The notes: generated by a model not told the origin, from the sequence alone. DNA of 23,309 nt from CAZBQG01 sp964493945 (GCA_964493945.1 CAZBQG010000033.1:1-23309), one strand, 5' to 3'. Shown: positions 1 to 8,116, counted from the first letter of the stretch. Numbers and translations are program-made.

Positions 1-283
1 ATATGAATCACTTCAGGCGTTTATCCCGTTAAGTCGGGTACTGTGTATGAAGACACAGGGGTATCGTGCTTCACGGGCAACTATTTTGAAAAAGAAAAAT
101 TTTTCTTTCTGTTTTTGGCTCTGAATCCAACGAAAGACAAGCGCCCGACATCAAAACCGAACCAAAATTATCCACTGCCCAACCCGCCAAGTGAAGCGTC
201 AACACTAACACCTAACTGATTGCAGCCATTTTCTCCGTCGACACAATCAATGAGATGGCTTTTGTGGAAAGGTGGAAACCCGA
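1..283. other. Gene-free leader region with several short inverted repeats
   Basis: I find no convincing coding sequence here. It does contain a row of small inverted repeats: CCCG/CGGG (25-38), CTGTGT/ACACAG with a 6-nt loop (41-58), CGTG/CACG with a 3-nt loop (65-75), and a perfect 18-bp A/T-rich palindrome (91-108, AAAGAAAAA joined to TTTTTCTTT). The region lies downstream of chpT, which runs left, and the gene beyond position 1 is not visible. It could be the 3' end of a transcript, a small structured RNA, or a promoter region for a gene to the left. None of the stems has a classic GC stem followed by a T-run on either strand, so I do not call a terminator. Confidence 0.35.
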
Positions 284-925
284 TCAACCGGCCTGGAACT
301 TAACCGTTTCATCATCTTTTTTGGTTGCTGTCACAGTTAGGTTCAGCTGCTCCGCCAAGCAGGCACAAAGATATATTGGAACATTGCGGGGGGTTAACTC
401 ATCAACCGGCACCTCGCCTTGCAGGATCTTGGTTAATTCCACGTCAAGGCGTGCCGCCGTTCCGGTGCATATGATCGATACAGCTGGGCTTTCCTGACCG
501 GACCCAATGCTGAGACCGATGGAGCCGCCACGGGGCAAACTATCCACCGAGACCAGAATAAAATTCAAAAGAAACTTCCCGAAGCTCCACGTGACATGTG
601 TCTCACCTTGGTTTTGGCTATCCGGCCAGTTCAAATCGCACCCGCCGTCGGCCATCAACCCCGCCGCCAAATCCCTCAATTCCGATAGTGCCATTTGCCG
701 GCCGGGCGAACCTCCCGCCCCAAAGGCGATCCTGAAAAAAGCCAGCCGGGTCGAGGCCTGGCTGGCACTTTGGGCAATAAGTTTGGCGGCCTCCGCCATG
801 TAATCGCCGCTTCCCTCCTGGAGAATTTCAATGCCATTGTTCAGCGCACCCACCGGGCTGATCAAATCATGGCAAATCCTCGAGCTGATAAGCTCGGCGA
901 GTTTTAGTTCGTCATTCGCACCCAC
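284..925 (-). CDS. chpT: ChpT-like histidine phosphotransferase
   Basis: The product (213 aa) looks like the alphaproteobacterial phosphotransferase ChpT, which passes phosphate from the hybrid kinase CckA to CtrA and CpdR in the cytoplasm. The first helix carries the phospho-acceptor H-box SSRICHDLISPVGAL, with His at about residue 19, followed by a second helix of the dimerisation hairpin. The rest resembles the degenerate HATPase-like domain of this family and shows no ATP-binding N or G boxes. Length suits the family (about 210-250 aa). An upstream TTG at 934 is possible, but AGGG sits only 2 nt before it; the GTG at 925 has the same AGGG at about 11 nt, so I prefer it. It is divergent from the formate dehydrogenase genes. 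No kinase or ctrA is in view. Family call is good; pathway partners are inferred. Confidence 0.82.
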   Translation of the reverse strand: MGANDELKLAELISSRICHDLISPVGALNNGIEILQEGSGDYMAEAAKLIAQSASQASTRLAFFRIAFGAGGSPGRQMALSELRDLAAGLMADGGCDLNWPDSQNQGETHVTWSFGKFLLNFILVSVDSLPRGGSIGLSIGSGQESPAVSIICTGTAARLDVELTKILQGEVPVDELTPRNVPIYLCACLAEQLNLTVTATKKDDETVKFQAG

Positions 926-1016
926 GGTGATCAATGCCCTTTAGTTCTATTTTCCAAATTGCCGGAGAATTCGTTTTCTTCCCTGGTATAAGAGTTTCAT
1001 GGTGGAAAAATCTAGT

Positions 1017-1030
1017 GCATAATTTTATGC
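1017..1030. promoter_or_regulatory. 14-bp palindrome ahead of the formate dehydrogenase genes
   Basis: GCATAA and TTATGC flank a 2-nt centre, starting 41 bp before the fdhB start codon. The left arm is a fair -10-like element (TGCATAAT). No good -35 lies at the right distance, so the site could be part of a promoter, an operator, or chance. It is the only notable symmetry in the 132-bp gap between chpT and the formate dehydrogenase genes. A good ribosome binding site (AGGAAG, 1042-1047) follows, 10 nt before the ATG. Confidence 0.25.
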
Positions 1031-1057
1031 CAACCTACACCAGGAAGCTCAATAGCG

Positions 1058-2731
1058 ATGCCCCCTGCCGATCCAGAGAAAATCGCGGCCAAACCGGTTG
1101 GAAAGCGGAACGCCCACCCCAAGGGCCGTCAGGCCGATCCAGACGCCATCCGGGAAGTCCGCTCGCTCCTGGGCCCGGGCGATTTGCTGAAAGACCTGCT
1201 GATCGAATATTTGCACCTTATCCAGGATGAATACGGCCATCTGAGCGCCCGCCATCTGGCAGCGTTGGCCAGGGAATGCGGACTGGCCCAGGCTGAAATT
1301 TTCGAGGTTGCCTCCTTTTATCATCATTTTGACATCGTTAAAGAAGGCGGGTCCCCACCGCCCGAAACAACCTTGCGGGTGTGCGGCGGAATTGCATGCG
1401 CCATGGCGGGCGCGGATCAATTGACCGGGGAACTCATGCAATCTTCCCTGCCCGGCCTGCGCATCCAAGCCGCGCCCTGCATGGGGGGATGCGACAAGGC
1501 CCCGGTGGCCACGCTGGGGAAAAACCAATTGACGCGGGCGACGGCCAAATCCATCGGGAAGGCGTTTGAAAATAACCTAATCCAGCCTTCCCTCTCCGAA
1601 ACCACCGATTTTCAGACCTATGAGGCCCAGGGCGGATATGCCAGCTTACGCCAATGTCTGGCAGGCAGCCGCGGCCGGGAAAGCGTCGTGGAGGAAATCG
1701 AGACAGCCGGGCTTCGCGGTTTGGGCGGGGCCGGTTTTCCTACAGCCACCAAGTGGGGATTTGTGAAAGGCGCCGCCGAACCGGTTTTGGTCATCAATGC
1801 GGATGAAGGAGAGCCCGGGACCTTCAAGGACCGGTATTGTCTGGAAAATAACCCCCATAAGGTGCTGGAAGGCATGCTGATTGCCGCTTGGTGCATCGGC
1901 GCCAGGGAAATCTTTTTTTACCTGAGGGACGAATACGCCCATATCCGGGAATTGCTGATCCGTGAAATCAGTGAAATGCAAGAGGCCGGTTTGCTGGAGA
2001 ATTTCCATCTGGATCTCCGCCGGGGCGCCGGCGCCTATGTGTGCGGCGAGGAAAGCGCTTTGCTGGAAAGCCTGGAAGGCAAGCGGGGCCTACCCAGGAA
2101 CCGCCCCCCCTACCCGGCAGAGAGTGGGCTGTTCGGACGTCCGACCATCATCAACAATGTGGAAACCATGTTCTGGGTCCGGGGGATCATTAATGATGGT
2201 GCCCAAAAATACCTGGATCAGGGCCGGCCCAGATTCTATTCGGTCTCGGGTCCGGTCAAAAAGCCGGGTGTTATCCGGGCCCCCGCCGGCACCACCGCCC
2301 GCCAGCTCATAGACGAACATTGCGGCGGCATGACCTCGGGCCATGAGCTGAAAGCCTTCCTTCCAGGCGGCGCATCGGGTGGTATCCTGCCCTCCTCCAT
2401 GGCTGATTTACCACTGGATTTCGGGAGCCTGGATGAACATGGCTGCTTCGTCGGATCGGCTGCCCTTATCGTTTTATCGGACCAGCAGGATTTGCATTCA
2501 GCCATCCGTAATCTAATCAGCTTTTTCGCAGACGAAAGCTGCGGGCAATGCACGCCCTGCCGCGCGGGTTGCGAAAAGATGCTGGAGCTGACCCGGCAAC
2601 CGGTCTGGGATGAAGCACTCATAAAGGATTTGAGCGAAGTCATGCGCGATGCCTCCATCTGCGGTCTAGGGCAGGCCGCACCTAATGGGGTGGAAACGGC
2701 CTTGAATTTTTTCGGTGGTGAGCTGATATGA
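1058..2731 (+). CDS. fdhB: NAD-dependent formate dehydrogenase beta subunit (NuoE-NuoF-like fusion)
   Basis: This 557-aa diaphorase subunit takes electrons from the alpha subunit and reduces NAD+ through FMN. Residues about 30-170 are NuoE/FdsG-like, with the [2Fe-2S] ligands Cys109, Cys114, Cys141 and Cys145. Residues about 185-557 are NuoF/FdsB-like: the glycine-rich GLRGLGGAGFPTATKW (219-233), the FMN/NADH motif NADEGEPGTFKDR (247-259), CGEESALLESLEGKRG (329-344), and a [4Fe-4S] site CGQCTPC (Cys495, 498, 501) with Cys535. Fusion of the two modules in one chain is the layout I recall for the beta subunit of Methylobacterium FDH1; in Ralstonia and Rhodobacter they are separate FdsG and FdsB. 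The alpha gene overlaps by 4 bp (ATGA), so the two are translationally coupled. AGGAAG precedes the ATG by 10 nt. The acidic adjacent partner subunit rules out complex I. Confidence 0.92.
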   Translation: MPPADPEKIAAKPVGKRNAHPKGRQADPDAIREVRSLLGPGDLLKDLLIEYLHLIQDEYGHLSARHLAALARECGLAQAEIFEVASFYHHFDIVKEGGSPPPETTLRVCGGIACAMAGADQLTGELMQSSLPGLRIQAAPCMGGCDKAPVATLGKNQLTRATAKSIGKAFENNLIQPSLSETTDFQTYEAQGGYASLRQCLAGSRGRESVVEEIETAGLRGLGGAGFPTATKWGFVKGAAEPVLVINADEGEPGTFKDRYCLENNPHKVLEGMLIAAWCIGAREIFFYLRDEYAHIRELLIREISEMQEAGLLENFHLDLRRGAGAYVCGEESALLESLEGKRGLPRNRPPYPAESGLFGRPTIINNVETMFWVRGIINDGAQKYLDQGRPRFYSVSGPVKKPGVIRAPAGTTARQLIDEHCGGMTSGHELKAFLPGGASGGILPSSMADLPLDFGSLDEHGCFVGSAALIVLSDQQDLHSAIRNLISFFADESCGQCTPCRAGCEKMLELTRQPVWDEALIKDLSEVMRDASICGLGQAAPNGVETALNFFGGELI

Positions 2732-5439
2732 CCGAAACCATAAAATTCAGCCTGGACGGAAAAGAAGCTGAGGCCGCCCCCGGCGAGACCATCTGGCAGG
2801 TGGCCAGGCGGCAGGGAACAGAAATTCCCCATTTATGTTACCGCGATGCGCCCGATTACCGGGGCGACGGTAATTGCCGGGCCTGCATGGTGGAAATTGA
2901 CGGAGAGCCACGTTTAAGCGCCTCCTGCATCAGAATGCCCGAACCCGGAATGGCGGTCCAAAGCACCTCGCAGCGGGCGCAAAAAGCGAGGCGCATGGTC
3001 TTTGAGCTTTTGATCACGGATCAAAAGAGCCTGGAAGGTGATCTGAAAACCCAGGCCCATGCCCTGGGCGTCACCGAAAGCCGCTTTCCCGCCGGCCCGG
3101 TAGTTGACAAAGACAGCACCCATACCGCCATCAATGTCGATCTGGATAATTGCATCCAATGCGGTCTTTGTGTGCGGGCCTGCCGGGAAGTGCAGGGCAA
3201 TGACGTGATCGGGCTTGCCTGGCGTGGTGCCAGGGCGCGCATCACATTTGATCAGGATGATCCCCTGGGGGACAGCAGTTGTGTCGCCTGCGGTGAATGT
3301 GTCCAGGTTTGCCCCACCGATGCCCTCACACCTTCCCACGGCACCGGTCAGGTGGTGGATAAGCAGGTAAACAGCCTTTGTCCCTATTGCGGTGTGGGTT
3401 GCCAGGTCACCCTTCATGTGGGAGAGGGGCGTATCCAGCGGGTCGAGGGCCGCAACGGCCCGGCCAACCGCAACCGGCTTTGCGTCAAGGGCCGCTTCGG
3501 CCTGGATTATGTGAACCACCCTCAGCGCTTGACCCAGCCCATGATCCGCAAGGAAGGCACAGAAAAGTCCTGGGAGTTGAGCATCGATCCCGACGATCCC
3601 CTTAAAGATTTCCGCCCCGCTAGCTGGGAAGAGGCTTTGGCCAAAGCCGCCGGCGGTTTGGTGGGTATCCGCGGCAAATCCGGGCCCGGCGCCCTGGCCG
3701 GGTTGGGATCGGCAAAGGGGTCCAACGAGGAAGCCTATCTTTTTCAAAAGCTGGTACGAACCGGTTTTCGCACCAACAATGTGGATCACTGCACAAGGCT
3801 TTGCCATGCCTCATCGGTGGCCGCATTGCTGGAATGCATCGGATCGGGCGCGGTGACCGCACCGGTCGTCGAATGTTTGAATTCGGAACTGATCATTGTG
3901 ATTGGGGCCAATCCGGGCTCCAACCATCCGGTGGCCGCCAGCTTCATCCGGAATGCGGTAAACAAGGGCGCCGAGCTGGTGATCATGGATCCCAGGGATA
4001 ACTATTTGAGTCCTTATGCGGCCCACCGCCTGAATTTCTATCCGGGAAGCGACGTTGCCCTGCTCAACGCCTTATTGCATGTGATCATCGGGGAAGGCCT
4101 GCACGATGAGCAATATATGATGGCCCATACGGAGGGTTTCGATGAACTGTCCCGCCATGTGAAAGCCTTCGATCCGGAAAAGATGGCACCTATTTGCGGC
4201 ATCGATGCCGAGACCCTGCGCCTCATCGCCAGAAAATACGCCACGGCCAAATCCGCCATGATTTTCTGGGGCATGGGCGTGGCCCAGCATACCCATGGCA
4301 CGGACAATGCCCGCTGCCTTATCGCCCTGGCATTAATTTGTGGCCAGATCGGGCGGGAGGGCGCCGGGCTGCATCCGCTGCGGGGGCAAAATAACGTTCA
4401 GGGGGCATCGGATGTGGGCCTCATCCCCATGATGTATCCCAATTACAAACTGGTGAACAATCCGGACGCACAGCGGGATTTCGAGAAATTCTGGGGATGT
4501 GATCTGGATCCGGACAAAGGCCTGACCGTGGTTGAAATCACCCATGCCATCCATGATGGCCAAATCCGGGGGATGTATATCATGGGGGAAAACCCGGCCA
4601 TGTCGGACCCGGATACCAAATACACCCGCGAGGCATTCGCCAAGCTGGATCATCTGGTGGTTCAGGATATCTTCCCGACGGAGACGGTGGCATTCGCCGA
4701 TGTGATCTTGCCGGCCACCTCCTGGCTAGAAAAAGACGGCACCGTGACCAATTCGGACCGCCGCGTGCAGATGGGCCGGCGCGCCCTGGATGCGCCTGGG
4801 GATGCCCGCCAGGATTTATGGATCATCCAGGAAATAGCCCGGGGCCTGGGTCTTGATTGGGATTATGACGGGCCCCGGGATGTCTATGAGGAGATGCGGG
4901 GCTGCATGGCCTCCATCGCCAATATCCCCTGGGACCGGTTGGAGCGGGAGGATGCCGTTACCCATCCCTGCGACGCGGAAGATGAGCCGGGCCGCGATAT
5001 TATTTTCACCGACGGCTTCCCCACCCCAAGCGGGCGCGGCAAGCTGGTTCCGGCCGGTATCCTTCCACCCGATGAAACACCCGATGAGACTTTTCCCTTT
5101 ATCCTGACCACAGGGCGCATTCTTGAACATTGGCACACGGGCGCCATGACCCGCCGGTCGGCAGCACTTGATGAGATCGAGCCCGAACCCAGCCTGCAAA
5201 TATCGCCGGGGGATCTGAAAGGATTGGGGATCGAGCCGGGCGGCCTAGTCACCGTCACATCCAGGAGAGGCACACTGACCCTGGCCACAAGACCTTCCCA
5301 GGACATGCCTGCGGGCCTGGTATTCATGCCGTTCTGCTTTGCCGAGGCCGCGGCCAACATGTTGACCAACCCGGCCCTAGATCCGTTCGGCAAAATCCCC
5401 GAATTGAAATTCGCCGCCGTCAGCATCAAACCCGCTTAA
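2728..5439 (+). CDS. fdhA: Formate dehydrogenase alpha subunit (molybdopterin or tungstopterin, Fe-S)
   Basis: This 903-aa catalytic subunit oxidises formate to CO2 at a bis-MGD metal site. N-terminal [2Fe-2S] ferredoxin domain: Cys37, 50, 53, 67. Paired [4Fe-4S] motifs: CIQCGLC (142-148) with Cys152, and CVACGEC (185-191) with Cys195. The cluster next to the cofactor uses Cys218, 221, 225 and 252 (CPYCGVGC). The metal ligand is Cys359 followed by His360 (HCTRLCHASS), the Cys/Sec-His pair of formate dehydrogenases; Sec is replaced by Cys. The C-terminus is a molydopterin-dinucleotide-binding domain (TTGRILEHWHTGAMTRRS). The His-Cys3 [4Fe-4S] motif usual in NuoG and FdsA between the [2Fe-2S] domain and the paired clusters is absent; residues 91-115 hold no Cys. 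There is no signal peptide, so the enzyme is cytoplasmic. Mo versus W cannot be read from sequence. The gene ends in a 4-bp convergent overlap with the ModE-like gene. Confidence 0.94.
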   Translation: MTETIKFSLDGKEAEAAPGETIWQVARRQGTEIPHLCYRDAPDYRGDGNCRACMVEIDGEPRLSASCIRMPEPGMAVQSTSQRAQKARRMVFELLITDQKSLEGDLKTQAHALGVTESRFPAGPVVDKDSTHTAINVDLDNCIQCGLCVRACREVQGNDVIGLAWRGARARITFDQDDPLGDSSCVACGECVQVCPTDALTPSHGTGQVVDKQVNSLCPYCGVGCQVTLHVGEGRIQRVEGRNGPANRNRLCVKGRFGLDYVNHPQRLTQPMIRKEGTEKSWELSIDPDDPLKDFRPASWEEALAKAAGGLVGIRGKSGPGALAGLGSAKGSNEEAYLFQKLVRTGFRTNNVDHCTRLCHASSVAALLECIGSGAVTAPVVECLNSELIIVIGANPGSNHPVAASFIRNAVNKGAELVIMDPRDNYLSPYAAHRLNFYPGSDVALLNALLHVIIGEGLHDEQYMMAHTEGFDELSRHVKAFDPEKMAPICGIDAETLRLIARKYATAKSAMIFWGMGVAQHTHGTDNARCLIALALICGQIGREGAGLHPLRGQNNVQGASDVGLIPMMYPNYKLVNNPDAQRDFEKFWGCDLDPDKGLTVVEITHAIHDGQIRGMYIMGENPAMSDPDTKYTREAFAKLDHLVVQDIFPTETVAFADVILPATSWLEKDGTVTNSDRRVQMGRRALDAPGDARQDLWIIQEIARGLGLDWDYDGPRDVYEEMRGCMASIANIPWDRLEREDAVTHPCDAEDEPGRDIIFTDGFPTPSGRGKLVPAGILPPDETPDETFPFILTTGRILEHWHTGAMTRRSAALDEIEPEPSLQISPGDLKGLGIEPGGLVTVTSRRGTLTLATRPSQDMPAGLVFMPFCFAEAAANMLTNPALDPFGKIPELKFAAVSIKPA

Positions 5440-5804
5440 TCGCTCTTTACGTGCTCCGATAGATAAGTGGAAAATTCGGCCAATTCAGCTTCGACGCTTT
5501 TGACCGCCTTTGCCTCGATGTCACGGTAGCGGACAAGAACCTCCTGGCAGGTTTGGGTCAGCCGGGCCCCACCGCCGCCGCGCCCACCCGAACTTGTAAC
5601 CACCAAGGGCTGTTTGAAGCTGGCATTGATCCCATCGACCAATTTCCAGGCGCGCCGATAGGACATGCCCATCTGGCGCGCCGCACCTGAAATGGAGCCG
5701 GTCTCACCGATGGCTTCCAATAAACCGGCCTTGCCCGGACCCAGGGCGGTCACCGCACCGAACAGGATGCGGGCTTCCTGGGAATGTTTTCTATCTCGTG
5801 CCAT
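5436..5804 (-). CDS. ModE-like winged-helix molybdenum regulator, DNA-binding domain only
   Basis: The 122-aa product matches the N-terminal winged helix-turn-helix of ModE: EAIGETGSISGAARQMGMSY (helix-turn-helix), then RRAWKLVDGIN, and the glycine-rich wing SSGGRGGGGARLT. E. coli ModE has a further C-terminal pair of Mop domains that bind molybdate; these are missing here, and the last 40 residues look like a dimerisation helix (VRYRDIEAKAVKSVEAELAEF). It probably regulates molybdenum or tungsten genes nearby; the Mo-box before moaA (8437-8468) is a candidate target. I start at the ATG at 5804; a TTG at 5813 is also open, and neither has a clear ribosome binding site. It is divergent from the DUF364 gene with only 52 bp between them, and tail-to-tail with fdhA. 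How it senses metal is unknown. Confidence 0.85.
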   Translation of the reverse strand: MARDRKHSQEARILFGAVTALGPGKAGLLEAIGETGSISGAARQMGMSYRRAWKLVDGINASFKQPLVVTSSGGRGGGGARLTQTCQEVLVRYRDIEAKAVKSVEAELAEFSTYLSEHVKSD

Positions 5805-5856
5805 AACGCCCAATTTGCCGGTTGTGTTTGATGAGGAAACGGGCGATGAAGGGAAA

Positions 5857-6606
5857 ATGTCAATGGTGTTTCAAGAAAGGGAGCCTGGAGAGCTTTACCT
5901 CGCCCTGGTGGAGCAGGTGGAGCCCCAAGCGATCACCCACATGGTGATCGGGCTCAATTGGACCCTTGTGGCCACCGATCAGGGCTGCGGCCTGGCCCAT
6001 TCCCCGGCCCGTGACAGCGAAGGATGCAAGCCAGTCGAGGGCGCGGGGCAATTGGGCGAGAAATCCCTGGATCAGTTGGCGAGTCTGACAATGTCCGAAA
6101 ATCCCGCCGAATTATCCATCGGCGTGGCGGCCATTAACGCCTATTTCAACCGCTTCGACCTGGCCAGAGAAGACGAGAACGGCCTGGACGTGTTTTCCGG
6201 CATCAAAGAGCCGGTGACTGTTTTGGGCCGGTTTCCGGGTCTGGATAAACGGCTGCGTGATCCCAGAATTATTGAGCGCGAACCCCGGGAAGGCGAATAT
6301 TCAACATCGGAAATGGCTCATCATATAGGTGAAAGCGGCGCCGTAATTATCACCGCATCGACCCTGACCAATGGCAGCCTTCCGGGCGTGCTGGAGCATT
6401 GTGCAGGCAAACGGGTATCCCTGGTCGGTCCGGGAACGACCCTTGCACCCACATTATTTGAATTCGGGATCGAGATACTGGCCGGCACATTGGTTCATGA
6501 TGTGGATGGCGCGGTGGGTGCGGTGGCCCAAGGCGGCGCCGTCCGGGCCCTCAGGCCCCATTGCCGGTTCGTTACCCTACGTCGCCCCCACGCTGCTGCA
6601 AAATAA
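5857..6606 (+). CDS. DUF364 family protein (putative heavy-metal chelation)
   Basis: The 249-aa product resembles DUF364 proteins, whose C-terminal Rossmann-like domain carries the conserved run seen here: AVIITASTLTNGSLPGVLEH, then SLVGPGTTLAPTLFEFGI and LAGTLVHD. The N-terminal half (MVIGLNWTLVATDQGCGLAHSP) fits the DUF4213-like domain that usually precedes it. Family structures suggested metal binding; no reaction is established. The frame is open upstream to 5665, but that part runs antisense through the regulator gene, so I start at 5857. GAAGGG (5848-5853) precedes it; the ATG at 5863 has better spacing and is an alternative. Its position between a ModE-like regulator and mobA-fdhD suggests a role in molybdenum or tungsten handling, which is inference. 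Its 3' end overlaps mobA by 35 bp. Confidence 0.75.
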   Translation: MSMVFQEREPGELYLALVEQVEPQAITHMVIGLNWTLVATDQGCGLAHSPARDSEGCKPVEGAGQLGEKSLDQLASLTMSENPAELSIGVAAINAYFNRFDLAREDENGLDVFSGIKEPVTVLGRFPGLDKRLRDPRIIEREPREGEYSTSEMAHHIGESGAVIITASTLTNGSLPGVLEHCAGKRVSLVGPGTTLAPTLFEFGIEILAGTLVHDVDGAVGAVAQGGAVRALRPHCRFVTLRRPHAAAK

Positions 6607-7198
6607 GCTCGGCAGCTTCCAAATCCTCCCTCCGGTTCAGATTGAAAAAAGGGTCAACCGGGTCGGAGGAAAATTCCACGCTTGCCAGGGGATATTGGGC
6701 GGTCCACCGGTCGATTTTGCGGATGTCTTTTTCATAGATGCTGATGCGCAGATCATCGGCCAGTTCCACCCGCCAGAGACCGCAAACCGGATGGGTCCGC
6801 CCGCCCGACACCGCGCAGGCCAGGGGTGCCTTCATTTCTTCGGCCGCCGCCAAAAGCCTATCGATATAATCCATGGGAACAAAGGGCGCATCGGCGGCGA
6901 AACTAGCGACCCAGACACAACCCGGCAGGTTGGACTTGGCCCATTCCAAGCCGGTCAGAATGCCCGCCAGGGGCCCCGCATCCCCTTCGATCATATCCGG
7001 CACGACCCTGAGGCCGAAATCATCAAACCGGTGGGGATCACCATTGGCATTCAAGATGAGCTCGCCCGATTGGGGGCGGGCGCGCTCCACTACCCACTCC
7101 AGAATGGGGCGGCCACCCAGTGTGCGGAGGCATTTATCCCCGCCGCCCATGCGCCTGGACCTGCCTCCCGCGACGATGACGCCCAGCACATCCCCCAT
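6572..7198 (-). CDS. mobA: Molybdenum cofactor guanylyltransferase MobA
   Basis: MobA joins GMP from GTP to Mo-molybdopterin to build the guanine dinucleotide cofactor that the bis-MGD enzymes at both ends of this window need. The 208-aa product begins with the nucleotidyltransferase signature GVIVAGGRSRRMGGGDKCL (residues 6-24), carries a metal-binding Asp in AADAPFVP, and ends with the usual DPFFNLNRREDLEAAE. Length suits E. coli MobA (about 194 aa). The start is set by the fdhD stop: TAATG, in which the final A of the fdhD TAA is the first base of the mobA ATG, a typical termination-reinitiation arrangement. The frame is open further upstream, but that extension lies inside fdhD. The 3' end overlaps the convergent DUF364 gene by 35 bp. 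Confidence 0.9.
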   Translation of the reverse strand: MGDVLGVIVAGGRSRRMGGGDKCLRTLGGRPILEWVVERARPQSGELILNANGDPHRFDDFGLRVVPDMIEGDAGPLAGILTGLEWAKSNLPGCVWVASFAADAPFVPMDYIDRLLAAAEEMKAPLACAVSGGRTHPVCGLWRVELADDLRISIYEKDIRKIDRWTAQYPLASVEFSSDPVDPFFNLNRREDLEAAELILQQRGGDVG

Positions 7199-8031
7199 TA
7201 ACCGGCCTCGCCCGCCAAATTGTCGTAAATAATCCGGTGCTGGCCGGCCAAGGCAAGAAACCTGGAGCCCTTGGCCCGGCCGATCAGGGTAAGGCCCGCT
7301 TCCCGGGCCAAATCCACTCCCCATACCGTGAAGCCGGAACGGGAAATCAAGATGGGGATGCCCATATGAACGGTCTTGATGATCATTTCGCTGGTCAGCC
7401 GTCCGGTCGTATAAAAAATCTTGTCCGACCCGTCCAAGCCGTGGGTGAACATATAGCCGGCGATCTTGTCCACCGCATTATGCCGGCCCACATCCTCCAT
7501 GAAAATAAGCGGCTGATCCTTGTCGCAAAGCACACAGCCATGGATGGCACCCGCTTCCAGATAGAGGCTGGGGGTCGTGTTTATTTTTTTCAAAAGTGTG
7601 ATCAGTTCAGAGGTTTTCAGACTGAACTCGTCGGAAAGCTTGATCCCTTCGAAATTTTCCATGAGATCGCCGAAAACCGTTCCCTGGGCGCAGCCCGATG
7701 TAAGGGTCTTTTTGCGCAGCTTATCTTCGAAGTTGGTTTCTACCGCCGTACGCACGACAACGGTTTCCAGGTCTTCGTCATAATCGACGGCGCTGACCTC
7801 ATCGCCTTGTTTCAGCATATGCTGATTGAGCAGATAACCGACGGCCAGATATTCGGGATAATCACCGATGGTCATCATGGTGACGATTTCCTGGCCGTTC
7901 AGAAAAAGAGTCAAAGGCCTCTCCACCGTCACCGAGGTGAGGATTTCGTTGCCGTCCTGATCCAGACCTTCCACCCGGCTGGTAAGCCGCTCATCGCCTG
8001 GATCAGGCTTGACCAAAAAATTATCCGCCAT
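7198..8031 (-). CDS. fdhD: Formate dehydrogenase sulfurtransferase FdhD
   Basis: FdhD (277 aa) carries sulfur from the cysteine desulfurase IscS to the bis-MGD cofactor of formate dehydrogenase, which is inactive without it. Family motifs: TVERPLTLFLNGQEI near the N-terminus, YLAVGYLLNQ, TSGCAQGTVF, and EDVGRHNAVDKIAGY. The E. coli protein has a CxxC loop (Cys121, Cys124); here only the first Cys remains (Cys114) and position 117 is Gly. Single-cysteine versions exist as far as I recall, so this need not abolish function. The ATG at 8031 has GAAGG about 9 nt upstream. It heads a two-gene leftward unit with mobA, joined by a 1-bp overlap, and is divergent from the small ORF and moaA. The likely client is the formate dehydrogenase at 1058-5439. 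Confidence 0.93.
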   Translation of the reverse strand: MADNFLVKPDPGDERLTSRVEGLDQDGNEILTSVTVERPLTLFLNGQEIVTMMTIGDYPEYLAVGYLLNQHMLKQGDEVSAVDYDEDLETVVVRTAVETNFEDKLRKKTLTSGCAQGTVFGDLMENFEGIKLSDEFSLKTSELITLLKKINTTPSLYLEAGAIHGCVLCDKDQPLIFMEDVGRHNAVDKIAGYMFTHGLDGSDKIFYTTGRLTSEMIIKTVHMGIPILISRSGFTVWGVDLAREAGLTLIGRAKGSRFLALAGQHRIIYDNLAGEAG

Positions 8032-8116
8032 TTGTACCGACCTTCAAATATTGCCCGCTGACGTTAACATTGTAGAAACCAATTGGGGATACCTTCTAAG
8101 TCCCATTACATGGCTT

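Noticed and set aside
5665..5856. A 64-residue N-terminal extension of the DUF364 protein
   Set aside because: It runs antisense through the ModE-like gene and is low in family character; a ribosome binding site is present near 5857.
5930..5950. A perfect 8-bp hairpin (CGATCACC / GGTGATCG) inside the DUF364 gene
   Set aside because: It lies in conserved-looking coding sequence, has no T-run, and a single stem of this length may be chance.
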